From an uncultured Collinsella sp. (GTDB lineage Bacteria; Actinomycetota; Coriobacteriia; Coriobacteriales; Coriobacteriaceae), in NCBI GenBank assembly GCA_902490445.1, contig CABUDZ010000064.1:1-11705 (forward strand): a stretch of DNA of 11,705 nt, written 5' to 3'. Under the pieces are notes generated by a model. That model did no database searches, was not told where the DNA came from, and was given only the letters and a program-made list of their open reading frames with translations. Position numbers and translations under genes: made by a program. Shown in pieces: positions 1-7,390 of the stretch (the first letter of the stretch is position 1; the number at the start of each line of letters is the position of its first letter).

Positions 1-627
1 GAGCATCAGGCCCGTGCGAGCGGGGTTGTAGACAATGTCGATAACGCCTTCGAGCGCATCTAGCCCTTCGAGCGTGCAAGGCGCGTCGGGGCAGTGGGGG
101 AACATGCCGGCAGGTGTGCAGTTGACGAGCAGTGCCGCATAAGATTGCTGCGCGATGTTGTCGTAATTGACCTCGCTCGTACGACCCACGGGTACGACGA
201 CGGCGCCCAGGTCACCGAGTACCATGCTCGCCGTGGTGCCGGCTCCGCCGGTGGCGCCGAGCACGAGGGCCTTCTTGCCGGCAACCTCAACGCCCAACTC
301 CTCGACCAGGCACTGAAAACCGAAGTAGTCGGTGTTGTCGCCCCGCAGGCGGCCGTCGGCCAGGCGCGTGATGGTGTTGACGTTGCCCATACGCTCGGCC
401 AGCGGGCTCAGTTCGTCCAGGTAGTCCATGACGGCGCGCTTGTAGGGGATGGTCACGTTGGCGCCCTCCCATTCGTTGCCCGTCATAAAGGCCTCGAGGT
501 CCTCGGGCTCGCGCTCAAATCGCACGTACTCGAGCCCCGCGAGCTCCTTGTAGATGGTCGGGGTGTAGCTGTGGCCCAGCACGCGGCCCAGCACGCCGTA
601 GGGGCGGGTTGCGGCGGCATCGGTCAT
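1..627 (-). CDS. aroE: Shikimate dehydrogenase, 3' part cut by window edge
   Basis: NADPH-dependent reduction of 3-dehydroshikimate to shikimate, fourth step of the shikimate pathway, cytosolic. Only residues 1-209 are present; the usual length is about 270-290, so the C-terminal end lies left of the window. Seen in the translation: a substrate-loop motif HSYTP at 19-23 (family form HSxSP), ANVTIPYK at 56-63 with the expected catalytic Lys63, DNTDYFG at 97-103 with the catalytic Asp100, a glycine-rich nucleotide loop GATGGAG at 124-130, and NCTPAGM at 169-175. The ATG directly abuts the pheA stop (TAG at 628-630) with no gap, so translation is probably coupled to pheA as the last visible gene of the aro operon. 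The only oddity is Thr for the second Ser of the HSxSP loop. Confidence 0.95.
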   Translation of the reverse strand, partial: MTDAAATRPYGVLGRVLGHSYTPTIYKELAGLEYVRFEREPEDLEAFMTGNEWEGANVTIPYKRAVMDYLDELSPLAERMGNVNTITRLADGRLRGDNTDYFGFQCLVEELGVEVAGKKALVLGATGGAGTTASMVLGDLGAVVVPVGRTSEVNYDNIAQQSYAALLVNCTPAGMFPHCPDAPCTLEGLDALEGVIDIVYNPARTGLML

Positions 628-1773
628 CTAGAGCACCTCCGTGTAGCTGCCAAAGTAGGTGAAGTTTTCGCACACGTCGTCAATCGAGTCGAGCAAGTCG
701 TCGAGGGCTTTGCTGCCAAAGGGACAGTCCAGATCGAAGTAGAACATAAACTCAAAGTCGCGCCCGGGGATGGGGCGGCTTTCGAGCTTGATAAGGTTGA
801 TGTTGAGCGCGTAGAAGCGCTCGAGCACACGATAGAGTGCGCCCGGTTCGTTGGCCGTGGTGATCATGAGCGAGGTACGGTTGGCACCGGGATATACGCG
901 CGGCTCGCGGCTGATGACGACGAAGCGCGTGTAGTTGTTGTCCGAGTCCTGGATATTGGGCTCCAGCACCTCCAGACCATAGAGTGCCGCGCAGCTGCGC
1001 GATGCGATGGCGGCGACGTCGGTGCGCTCGGAGTTGGCGACCATCTCGGCCGACATGGCCGTGTTTGGGTACTTGGTGGCGTGCAGGTCGTGGGACTCGA
1101 TAAAGCCGGCACACTGGGCAATAGCTTGGCCGTGGCTGTAGACCTCGCGCACGTCGGCGAGCTTGGTGCCGGGCTTGACGAGCAGATTGTGGTCGATCTT
1201 GAGGCGCAGCGAGCGCACGATATGGAAGTCGAACTGCGCGAGCAGGTCGTAGACGGCGTTGACGGAACCTGCGGTGGAGTTTTCGATGGGCAGTACGCCA
1301 AACTCGCAGAAGCTGTCGCGCACGGCGCGCATAACGCCCTCAAAGGTCTCGAAGAACGCGATATCGGGCACATCGAAGAGCTTACACGCGGCGATCTGGC
1401 TGTAGGCGCCCTCGACGCCCTGGCAGGCGACGCTAGCCGTCTGGGGGAAGGGTGTGTTAAAGGGTGATTCCGTGGCATGGGCCTTTTGCGAGACGGTGAT
1501 GCCCTTGAGCTCGTTGATGTAGCGCTGCTGCTCGGCCTTGCTCATGCTCATGAGCAAGCGGAACAGGGTGATGGTCTGCGCCTCGTAGCGCTCAGGTGCG
1601 CGGCTGGCGAGGTTGTTGAGCTTGGAGCGCTCGCGGGCGGGGTCGAAGACAGCCTTGCCCATCTCGATCTTTGACTTAGCGACCTCGGTGGCAATGTCCA
1701 TGCGCTCGACAAAGCTGTTGAGGAGTGTGGTGTCGATGCCATCGATGGCCTGGCGGATGTCAGCAAGGTCCAT
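628..1773 (-). CDS. pheA: Bifunctional chorismate mutase / prephenate dehydratase (P-protein)
   Basis: Converts chorismate to prephenate and then to phenylpyruvate, the committed branch to phenylalanine. The 381 residues show three domains. An AroQ-type helical chorismate mutase covers about 1-90, with Arg7, Lys35, Asp44 and the ArgGluArg run at 47-49 placed as in the E. coli active site. A prephenate dehydratase domain covers about 114-290 and contains NYTRF at 280-284, with the expected catalytic Thr282. A C-terminal ACT domain covers about 299-378, with GALY at 311-314 and ESRP at 331-334, the phenylalanine-binding signatures; feedback inhibition by Phe is expected from the family. I chose the ATG at 1771-1773 because AAAGGGG lies five bases upstream; an in-frame GTG at 1788 would place that Shine-Dalgarno inside the gene. 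The gene follows aroC after 43 bases, the largest gap in the operon. Confidence 0.97.
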   Translation of the reverse strand: MDLADIRQAIDGIDTTLLNSFVERMDIATEVAKSKIEMGKAVFDPARERSKLNNLASRAPERYEAQTITLFRLLMSMSKAEQQRYINELKGITVSQKAHATESPFNTPFPQTASVACQGVEGAYSQIAACKLFDVPDIAFFETFEGVMRAVRDSFCEFGVLPIENSTAGSVNAVYDLLAQFDFHIVRSLRLKIDHNLLVKPGTKLADVREVYSHGQAIAQCAGFIESHDLHATKYPNTAMSAEMVANSERTDVAAIASRSCAALYGLEVLEPNIQDSDNNYTRFVVISREPRVYPGANRTSLMITTANEPGALYRVLERFYALNINLIKLESRPIPGRDFEFMFYFDLDCPFGSKALDDLLDSIDDVCENFTYFGSYTEVL

Positions 1774-1777
1774 GGAG

Positions 1778-1810
1778 ACCCCTTTCACGTGTCGGGGGAT
1801 GTTGAGGGGT
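1778..1810 (-). promoter_or_regulatory. Possible hairpin masking the pheA Shine-Dalgarno
   Basis: In the aroC-pheA gap the minus strand has ACCCCT (1810-1805) and, 21 bases later, AGGGGT (1783-1778), which is part of the pheA ribosome-binding site. A CCCCC run within the loop could pair with the same GGGG. Either stem would occlude the Shine-Dalgarno and could separate pheA translation from the upstream genes. The stem is short, so this may be chance. Confidence 0.25.
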
Positions 1811-1816
1811 TGGTAG

Positions 1817-2914
1817 TTAGCGCTGGGCGGCGTCTTCGAGGAGGGCGTCCCAGATGGCGAGGGCGGCGGCTGCTTCGGCTACGGGGACGGCTCGGGGGAC
1901 GATGCAGGGATCGTGGCGGCCGTGGACCGAGAGCTCGGCATTTTCCATAGCGTCCATGTCCACCGTCTGCTGCTCGCGGCCAATCGAGGGCGTTGGCTTT
2001 ACGGCCATGCGCCACATGACGGGCGCGCCGGTCGAAATGCCGCCCAGGATGCCGCCGGCGTTGTTGCACTCGACCTCGATCTTGCCGGTCTCAGCATCGA
2101 TGCGATACGGATCGTTATTCTCGCTGCCGCGCATGGCGGCGACGGCAAAGCCCATGCCAAACTCCACGCCCTTTACGGCGGGAATGCCAAACGCGATTTG
2201 CGCGATGCGGTTCTCGATACCGTCGAACATGGGGTCGCCGATGCCCGCAGGCAGCCCGTAGATGCCGCACTCCACGATGCCGCCGATGCTGTCGAGTTCG
2301 TCGCGTGCGACTAGGATCTCCTCGCGCATGCGGCCGGCTGCGGCGGCGTCAATGCACGGCAGATCGTTCGTAAGGATCGCCTTGCGGTCGGCCTCGCGAT
2401 AGACCATGTCGTCCATCGGCAGGTCGGAGATACCGCCGATCTGCGCCACATGCGCCATCACTTTAATGCCGCGGGCCTCGAGTGCCTGCAGCGCAATGCC
2501 GCCGGCGATGCACAGGGGTGCCGTTAGGCGGCCGGAGAAGTGTCCGCCGCCGGCGACATCGTGCATGTTGTGATACTTCACGCGCGCAGGGAAGTCCGCA
2601 TGTCCCGGACGGGGCTTGCGGCGCAGCTCGGAGTAATCCTTGGAGCGCGTGTTGGTGTTCTCGATAATCGCGGCGATGGGCGCGCCGGTGGTATGTCCAT
2701 CGACAACACCGGCGATGATGTGGGCGGCGTCGGCCTCGCGGCGTTTGGTCGCGGTCTCGTCGCGACCGGGGGCGCGACGGTCGAGGAAGGCCTGCAGCTT
2801 CTCCTGGTCCACGGCGATGCCCGCCGGAATGCCATCGAGGGAGCAGCCGATGGCGGGGGAGTGCGACTGGCCGAAGATGCTTAAGCGCAAGACGTTGCCA
2901 AAGGTCGAGGACAT
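1817..2914 (-). CDS. aroC: Chorismate synthase
   Basis: Makes chorismate from 5-enolpyruvylshikimate-3-phosphate by anti-1,4 elimination using reduced FMN, the last common step of the pathway. The 365-residue length is normal. Signatures seen: FGQSHSP at 14-20 with His18, PGRDETATKRREAD near 49-62, RPGHADF at 102-108 with His105 (the two His correspond to the conserved catalytic pair), GGGHFSGRLTAP near 122-133, and MRGSENND in the C-terminal half. The short, insertion-free form resembles monofunctional enzymes of Firmicutes and Coriobacteria, which normally rely on a separate flavin reductase; none is visible here. The start is fixed by GAGGAGG six bases upstream, lying inside the end of aroA, with one base between the aroA stop and this ATG. 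Confidence 0.97.
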   Translation of the reverse strand: MSSTFGNVLRLSIFGQSHSPAIGCSLDGIPAGIAVDQEKLQAFLDRRAPGRDETATKRREADAAHIIAGVVDGHTTGAPIAAIIENTNTRSKDYSELRRKPRPGHADFPARVKYHNMHDVAGGGHFSGRLTAPLCIAGGIALQALEARGIKVMAHVAQIGGISDLPMDDMVYREADRKAILTNDLPCIDAAAAGRMREEILVARDELDSIGGIVECGIYGLPAGIGDPMFDGIENRIAQIAFGIPAVKGVEFGMGFAVAAMRGSENNDPYRIDAETGKIEVECNNAGGILGGISTGAPVMWRMAVKPTPSIGREQQTVDMDAMENAELSVHGRHDPCIVPRAVPVAEAAAALAIWDALLEDAAQR

Positions 2915-2915
2915 G

Positions 2916-4235
2916 CTATTCCTCCTCGAGCGTGACCTTGCCGCCCAGCAGGCGGTAGTGGTCGAAGAAATCGGGATAGGACTTGTTGACGGCCTCGGCG
3001 CCGTGAATCACGACCTCGCCGGTGGCGCGGCTCGCGGCGATGGCGGCCATCATGGCGATGCGATGGTCGTTGTGCGAATCGACCTCGCCGCCGGTGAAGG
3101 CGTCGACGCCCTTGATGATGAGATCGTCGCCGGCAATACGCACCTGCGCACCCAGCGCGCAGAGCTCGCGGGTGGTGGTGGCCAGACGGTCGGATTCCTT
3201 GATGCGCAGACGGGCGCAATCGCGAATAAAGGTGCGGCCTTGTGCCAACGAGGCCACGGCCGAGATGACGGGCACCAGGTCCGGAATGTCGTGGGCACTC
3301 ATCTCAAAGCCGGCGAGCTTGTCGGACTGCACGGTGGCGGCGTTGGTGGAGCGCACGATGCGGGCGCCAAAGCGCGAAAGCGCGGCAAGCACGTTACGGT
3401 CGCCCTGTGCGGAGCTTAGCGACACGCCCTCGACGGTGATGGGGTCGGTGCCGATGGCACCGGCGCACAGCCAAAAGGCGGCGTTGGACCAGTCGCCCTC
3501 GACAGCAACGCTGCCGGGCGTGCGGTACGAGCCGCTGCTCACGCGGAAGTTCGTGACCTCGGGCTGGCCGTCCTTGGCCGGAATACGCTCGACGTTGACC
3601 TCGACGCCAAAGGCCTTCATGGCCTGGATCGTCAGGTTGATGTAGGGACGGCTCTCAATGAGGCCGGTTACCTGCACGTAGGAGGGCTGGGCCAGCAGTG
3701 GGGCTGCCAGCAGCAGGCCCGAGATGTACTGCGAGCTCACGTTGCCCGGAAGCACAAAGGTGCCCGGGCGCATGCGGCCGCTCGTCTTGAGCGGAAAACC
3801 GCCCAGACCCTGTAGGTCGCAGCCGGCGGCGATGATCTCGTCCGAGAGCGGGGAGAGCGGGCGGGCGCCCAGGCGGCCCTGGCCTACGAAGGTGGCATCC
3901 GCACCCAGCGCGCAGGCGACAGGCAGCATAAAGCGCAGCGTGGAGCCACTTTCACCGCAGTCAAGCGTGCCGCCGGCAAGGGCCTTGAGCAGGCCAAACT
4001 CAACACTCTTCATGGTGGGGTGGACCTGGAAGCCGTCCTCGACGGTCTCGATGCGAGCACCCAGTGCCGTAAGGCAGCGCACCGTGGCCTCGATGTCGGC
4101 GCAGGTGGTGTTGCAGGTGACGTGTGTCTCGCCGTTGGCAAGCGCAGCGCAGATGATGAGGCGATGCGCCATCGACTTGGACGCGATGGCGGGAACGGTG
4201 CCCTTGAGCGGGGACGGGGTGATGCGGGCTAGCAT
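2916..4235 (-). CDS. aroA: 3-phosphoshikimate 1-carboxyvinyltransferase (EPSP synthase)
   Basis: Transfers enolpyruvyl from PEP to shikimate-3-phosphate. The 439-residue length is typical. Motifs seen: SKSMAHR at 19-25 (Lys20 matches E. coli Lys22), CGESGSTLRF at 93-102 (Arg101 matches Arg100), SSQYISGLLLAAPLL at 167-181, GDWSNAAFWL at 247-256, DIPDLVP at 316-322, RIKESDRL at 344-351 (Glu347 matches Glu341), and NDHRIAMM at 389-396. The PEP-loop sequence departs from the E. coli LGNAGTAMRP form: it keeps the Gly equivalent to Gly96 but has Phe where E. coli has Pro101, a Clostridia-like variant. The ATG lies inside the end of aroB (7-base overlap, 4229-4235) and is preceded by AAGGGAGA, so the two are translationally coupled. 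Confidence 0.97.
   Translation of the reverse strand: MLARITPSPLKGTVPAIASKSMAHRLIICAALANGETHVTCNTTCADIEATVRCLTALGARIETVEDGFQVHPTMKSVEFGLLKALAGGTLDCGESGSTLRFMLPVACALGADATFVGQGRLGARPLSPLSDEIIAAGCDLQGLGGFPLKTSGRMRPGTFVLPGNVSSQYISGLLLAAPLLAQPSYVQVTGLIESRPYINLTIQAMKAFGVEVNVERIPAKDGQPEVTNFRVSSGSYRTPGSVAVEGDWSNAAFWLCAGAIGTDPITVEGVSLSSAQGDRNVLAALSRFGARIVRSTNAATVQSDKLAGFEMSAHDIPDLVPVISAVASLAQGRTFIRDCARLRIKESDRLATTTRELCALGAQVRIAGDDLIIKGVDAFTGGEVDSHNDHRIAMMAAIAASRATGEVVIHGAEAVNKSYPDFFDHYRLLGGKVTLEEE
2921..2927 (-). promoter_or_regulatory. aroC ribosome-binding site inside the aroA tail
   Basis: GAGGAGG on the minus strand, close to the full anti-16S complement, ends six bases before the aroC ATG. The same bases encode the Glu run at the AroA C terminus, so AroA termination and AroC initiation occur on the same ribosome footprint, suggesting translational coupling. 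Confidence 0.8.
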
Positions 4236-5335
4236 GCGGATGCGTCTCCCTTCTGGCCGAGGCCCTCGGCAATGAGTTCGTGGAAAGTGGAAAGTGGCGT
4301 GCGGTCGATGCTGCAGCGGCCAATGCCGTGCGGAATCACCAGGTCGATGGTGTCGCCCGCGCGCTTCTTGTCGTGGAGCGCTTCGGCAAAGACGGCATCG
4401 GCATCTAGGCCGCAGCGGGTCTTGAGGCCATGGCGGGCGCAGAGCTCCTCAATACGACCGGGCAGCGCAGCATCGCAGACGCCGTGCAGGGCCGCGGCGC
4501 GCGTGATGATACCCATGCCGATCGACACGCAGTTGCCGTGTCCGAGCTCAAAGTGCTCGCAGGCTTCGACGGCGTGTCCGGCGCTGTGTCCAAAGTTGAG
4601 GAGCTTACGCTGGTTAGTCTCGCGCTCGTCGGCGACGACCACGGCGTGCTTGATGTCGATGTTGCGGGCGATGATGAGTGCTACGCGGGCCACATCGTGG
4701 TTGAGCAGCTCCAGCGTGAGCGGGGTCTTCTCCAGCTCGGCGAAAAGCTCCGGATCGGCAATCACGGCGTGCTTGACGACCTCGCCGCAGCCGTCAGCGA
4801 ACTGCTCGGGCGTGAGGGTGGCCAGGCACCCCACGTCGGCAATGACCACGCTCGGCTGCCAAAAGGCGCCGGCCAGGTTCTTGCCGGCAGCCAGGTCGAT
4901 GGCGGTCTTGCCGCCCACAGACGAATCTACCATGGCGAGCAGGCTCGTCGGGATCTGCACAAACTTGCAGCCGCGCATGTAGGTGGCGGCCACAAAGCCC
5001 GCCACGTCGCCCACGACACCACCGCCGAGTGCCACGATCACGTCGGAGCGCGAAAGCTCGTGCTCGGCCACAAACTCCAAAATGGCAACATAGGTTTCGG
5101 CGCGCTTATGGGCCTCGCCGGCCTCGAAGGTGCAGATGCTCACCTCGTAGCCTGACGCCTCCAGGCTCTGCTTAACGGGCATCTGGTAGAGCGGGCCCAC
5201 GTTGGTGTCCGTCACGATGACGGCCTTGGTGCCGCCGGCAGTGGCGCGCACGAGCGGTCCCGCCTGCTCCAGCAAAAACGTGCCAACATGCACCTGGTAG
5301 GGGCGTGCGGTGTCGATATCGATGGTAATCGCCAT
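4229..5335 (-). CDS. aroB: 3-dehydroquinate synthase
   Basis: NAD- and divalent-metal-dependent cyclisation of DAHP to 3-dehydroquinate, second step of the pathway. The 368-residue length is normal. Seen: EAGEAHK at 71-77, the glycine-rich stretch ALGGGVVGDVAGF at 102-114, QIPTSLLAMVDSSVGGKTAID at 127-147, GCGEVVKHAVI at 182-192, RKLLNFGHSAGHAVE at 243-257, HGNCVSIGM at 266-274 and DKKR at 322-325. Predicted metal ligands are Glu185, His250 and His266. The start ATG has GAAAGGAC eight bases upstream. It follows tyrA after 36 bases and overlaps aroA by seven. No unusual features beyond Ser-Ala for the common Thr-Phe in the GHxxGH motif. Confidence 0.97.
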   Translation of the reverse strand: MAITIDIDTARPYQVHVGTFLLEQAGPLVRATAGGTKAVIVTDTNVGPLYQMPVKQSLEASGYEVSICTFEAGEAHKRAETYVAILEFVAEHELSRSDVIVALGGGVVGDVAGFVAATYMRGCKFVQIPTSLLAMVDSSVGGKTAIDLAAGKNLAGAFWQPSVVIADVGCLATLTPEQFADGCGEVVKHAVIADPELFAELEKTPLTLELLNHDVARVALIIARNIDIKHAVVVADERETNQRKLLNFGHSAGHAVEACEHFELGHGNCVSIGMGIITRAAALHGVCDAALPGRIEELCARHGLKTRCGLDADAVFAEALHDKKRAGDTIDLVIPHGIGRCSIDRTPLSTFHELIAEGLGQKGDASAC

Positions 5336-5371
5336 AAGCTTCGGTCCTTTCGACCTGGCGTGATAGGTGGT

Positions 5372-6286
5372 CTAGTGGGAGGCCTCGTCGTCGAGTGCGC
5401 GCTTAATTCGGTCGCCCTCGGCAAGGAGATTCTCCAGATAGCGCTGGTCGCGGTCTTTAAGGGCGCGGCTGTAGGCGCCGAGCGATTCGATCAGATGGTC
5501 GATCTCGAAGGCGAGCGCATTGGCGTCGTCGATCATGAGCTCGGACCACATCTGCGGATTGAGGTGCGCCACGCGGGTGAGGTCGCGGTAGCTGCCGGCC
5601 GAAAAGCCGTGGTGGACCTGAGCGGTCGGGCTCTTAACATAGGCGTTGGAGACGACGTGCGCGAGCTGGCTCGTAAAGGCGATGACGCGGTCGTGCTCGG
5701 CGGCGCTGGTCACGCTGAACTTGCCAAAGCCCAAGGGGCGTACCATCTCGCGCACCTGGCCCAAAAGCTCCAGTTTGAGCGCATCGTCCACCGCGGGCGG
5801 TACGAGCACGAGCGGGGCGCCCTGGAACAGGTCGGCGCGGGAGTGCGCATAGCCCGAGTACTGCGTGCCCGCCATGGGGTGCGCGCCCACAAAGTAAAAG
5901 CCGTGCTCGCGGGCAAGCTCAAAGGCGCGCTCGCACACGATGCCCTTGACGCCCACCGTGTCGATCACCACGGGGCCCATGATGGCCTCGGTGTCGGTGG
6001 CGTCGGCGAGCGCCTGGGCGTGCGCCTCGAGCCACTCGATGCATGCCTCGGGATAGCAGGCAAGGACGATGATGTCGCATTCGCCGAGCGTCTTGTCGTT
6101 GAGCTCGCCGGCAACGGTGCCCATGCTGGCAGCCGTCATGACATCGTCATCGGGATCCCAGGCCAGCACGCGGACGCCCGCCTGCGCATAGCCGCGGGCA
6201 AAGCTGCCGCCGATGAGGCCAAGGCCGACGATGCCGGCGCACTTGGGGCCGCCCTGGTTGACGCGCGCGTTTCTCACTGTACCCAT
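5372..6286 (-). CDS. tyrA: Prephenate dehydrogenase (TyrA family)
   Basis: Oxidative decarboxylation of prephenate to 4-hydroxyphenylpyruvate, the tyrosine branch. The 304 residues begin with a Rossmann fold, GIVGLGLIGGS at 18-28, with an acidic residue (Asp44) at the end of the second strand, which points to NAD rather than NADP. GAHPMAGTQYSG at 134-145 holds the conserved catalytic His136. AEHDRVIAFTSQLAH at 196-210 and YRDLTRVAHLNPQMW at 233-247 are the C-terminal dimer and substrate signatures. The usual DxGSVK strand reads DTVGVK at 109-114, with Gly112 in place of Ser. There is no C-terminal ACT domain, so tyrosine control must act elsewhere, or on AroF. The start ATG is three bases after the aroF stop, with GGAG six bases upstream. 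Arogenate as substrate cannot be excluded from sequence. Confidence 0.94.
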   Translation of the reverse strand: MGTVRNARVNQGGPKCAGIVGLGLIGGSFARGYAQAGVRVLAWDPDDDVMTAASMGTVAGELNDKTLGECDIIVLACYPEACIEWLEAHAQALADATDTEAIMGPVVIDTVGVKGIVCERAFELAREHGFYFVGAHPMAGTQYSGYAHSRADLFQGAPLVLVPPAVDDALKLELLGQVREMVRPLGFGKFSVTSAAEHDRVIAFTSQLAHVVSNAYVKSPTAQVHHGFSAGSYRDLTRVAHLNPQMWSELMIDDANALAFEIDHLIESLGAYSRALKDRDQRYLENLLAEGDRIKRALDDEASH

Positions 6287-6289
6287 GGG

Positions 6290-7312
6290 CTACTCCATGG
6301 TCTCTTGGCAGACGACCTCGCGGATGGCTCGGATGCGGCGCATGGTGTCGTCGAACTGATCGGGGGTGAGGGCCTGGGCGCCGTCGGACCAGGCGCGGCT
6401 CGGCTCGTCGTGGACCTCGATCTCCAGGCCGTTGGCGCCGCAGGCGGTCGCGGCAAGCGCCATGGGCTCAACGTAGCGGGTGTAGCCGGTGGCGTGGCTG
6501 GGGTCGGCGACGACGGGCAGGTGCGACAGGTGGTGCAGCACCGGCACGGCGTTGAGGTCGAATGTGTTGCGGGTGCGGGTCTCGAAGGTGCGGATGCCGC
6601 GCTCGCACAGGATGACGTTGTCGTTGCCCTCGCTCATGATGTACTCGGCGGCCATGAGCAGCTCATCGATCGTGCCGGACATGCCGCGCTTAAGCAAGAT
6701 CGGAGTCTTGGTCTTGCCGACCTCTTTGAGCAGAGGGAAGTTCTGGGCGTTGCGGGCGCCGATCTGCATGACGTCGATTTTCTTGTCCAGGAAGACCTGC
6801 ACGTCGCGCGGGTCCATGATCTCGGTGACGATCGGCATGTCGAGCTCGGCAGACGCCTCGCACAGCAGGTCCAGACCGGCGGGGCCCATGCCCTGGTAGG
6901 CGTACGGGGAAGTGCGGGGCTTGTAGGCACCGCCGCGCAGCATCGTGGCACCGGCGGCCTTCACGCGGCGGGCGATGCGGATGAGGTTCTCGCCCTCGAC
7001 GGAGCACGGGCCGGCGATGACCTGGAACTGATCGCCGCCGATCTTGACGCCGTGGCCGCAGTCGATGACGGAGTCCTCGGGGTGGAACTTGCGGTTGGCG
7101 CGCTTGAACGGCTCGGAGACGCGCTGCACGCGCTCGACGACATCCATGGACTCGAGCAGGAACGGGTCGATCTTGGTCGTATCGCCCACCAGGCCGATGA
7201 TCGTCTCATTCTCGCCGCGCGAGACATCGGTCTTCAGGCCCTTTTTCTCAATCCAGCTGACGATATGGCTGACGGCCTCGTCGCTGGCGCTCTCTTTTAA
7301 AATTGCAATCAT
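6290..7312 (-). CDS. aroF: DAHP synthase, class I-beta with N-terminal regulatory domain
   Basis: Condenses PEP and erythrose-4-phosphate to DAHP, the entry step of aromatic biosynthesis. The 340 residues match the Thermotoga maritima type: an N-terminal ferredoxin-like (ACT-like) domain at about 1-70, then the FHPEDSVID linker at 76-84 and a TIM barrel. Seen: AGPCSVEG at 100-107, LRGGAYKPRTSPY at 125-137, QIGARNAQNF at 183-192, LLKRG at 206-210, ILCERGIRTFE at 234-244, DPSHATG at 270-276. Predicted metal ligands are Cys103, His273, Glu299 and Asp310. The N-terminal domain is known in this family to mediate Tyr/Phe feedback inhibition, which fits the lack of an ACT domain on TyrA. I chose the ATG at 7310-7312 because GAGAGG lies six bases upstream; an in-frame ATG at 7360 has no Shine-Dalgarno and sits inside the leader hairpin. 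First structural gene of the operon. Confidence 0.97.
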   Translation of the reverse strand: MIAILKESASDEAVSHIVSWIEKKGLKTDVSRGENETIIGLVGDTTKIDPFLLESMDVVERVQRVSEPFKRANRKFHPEDSVIDCGHGVKIGGDQFQVIAGPCSVEGENLIRIARRVKAAGATMLRGGAYKPRTSPYAYQGMGPAGLDLLCEASAELDMPIVTEIMDPRDVQVFLDKKIDVMQIGARNAQNFPLLKEVGKTKTPILLKRGMSGTIDELLMAAEYIMSEGNDNVILCERGIRTFETRTRNTFDLNAVPVLHHLSHLPVVADPSHATGYTRYVEPMALAATACGANGLEIEVHDEPSRAWSDGAQALTPDQFDDTMRRIRAIREVVCQETME

Positions 7313-7322
7313 GGTGTGCCTC

Positions 7323-7385
7323 TCACCTCGATGGATAACCCTTGCAAAAACGGCCCGCATCGCGAGCCGTGTACATATGGTGCAT
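7323..7385 (-). CDS. Putative 20-residue leader peptide of the aro operon
   Basis: A small ORF between the likely aro promoter and aroF. It reads MHHMYTARDAGRFCKGYPSR and stops with TGA at 7325-7323, ten bases before the aroF ATG; this stop overlaps the aroF Shine-Dalgarno region. It has Tyr at codons 5 and 17 and Phe at codon 13, aromatic residues relevant to the operon. It lacks a Shine-Dalgarno, but its ATG begins five bases after a TATAAA -10 box, so the transcript could start at or next to the AUG and be translated leaderless, a common mode in Actinobacteria. The terminator-like hairpin covers codons 6-13. Both existence and function are inference; an ORF this short can occur by chance. 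Confidence 0.4.
   Translation of the reverse strand: MHHMYTARDAGRFCKGYPSR
7346..7370 (-). terminator. Terminator-like hairpin in the aro leader (putative attenuator)
   Basis: On the minus strand ACGGCTCGC (7370-7362) pairs with GCGGGCCGT (7358-7350) across a three-base GAT loop. That gives nine base pairs, one of them G-U, followed by five U residues (7350-7346). This is intrinsic-terminator shape in the aro direction only, as the plus strand has no T-tract. It lies after the inferred promoter and before aroF, so it would stop transcription before the operon unless overridden, the hallmark of attenuation. It is not a tail terminator for any convergent gene. Confidence 0.6.
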
Positions 7386-7390
7386 GAGAG

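Noticed and set aside
94..1467. 457-codon open frame on the plus strand opposite aroE and pheA
   Set aside because: Low-complexity, Val/Gly/Ala/His-rich translation with no motifs; it is the antisense shadow of two clearly recognised genes in GC-rich DNA.
4280..4297. Tandem GTGGAAA repeat (two copies plus GTGG)
   Set aside because: Lies within aroB coding sequence and encodes ordinary C-terminal residues; too short to suggest phase variation.
5288..7300. 670-codon plus-strand open frame
   Set aside because: Antisense to aroF, tyrA and the start of aroB, all with full catalytic motifs; no recognisable domain or ribosome-binding site of its own.
7313..7360. N-terminal extension of aroF from ATG 7360
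   Set aside because: It would add 16 unconserved residues, has no Shine-Dalgarno, and falls inside the leader hairpin; ATG 7312 has a good ribosome-binding site and matches the Thermotoga-type start.
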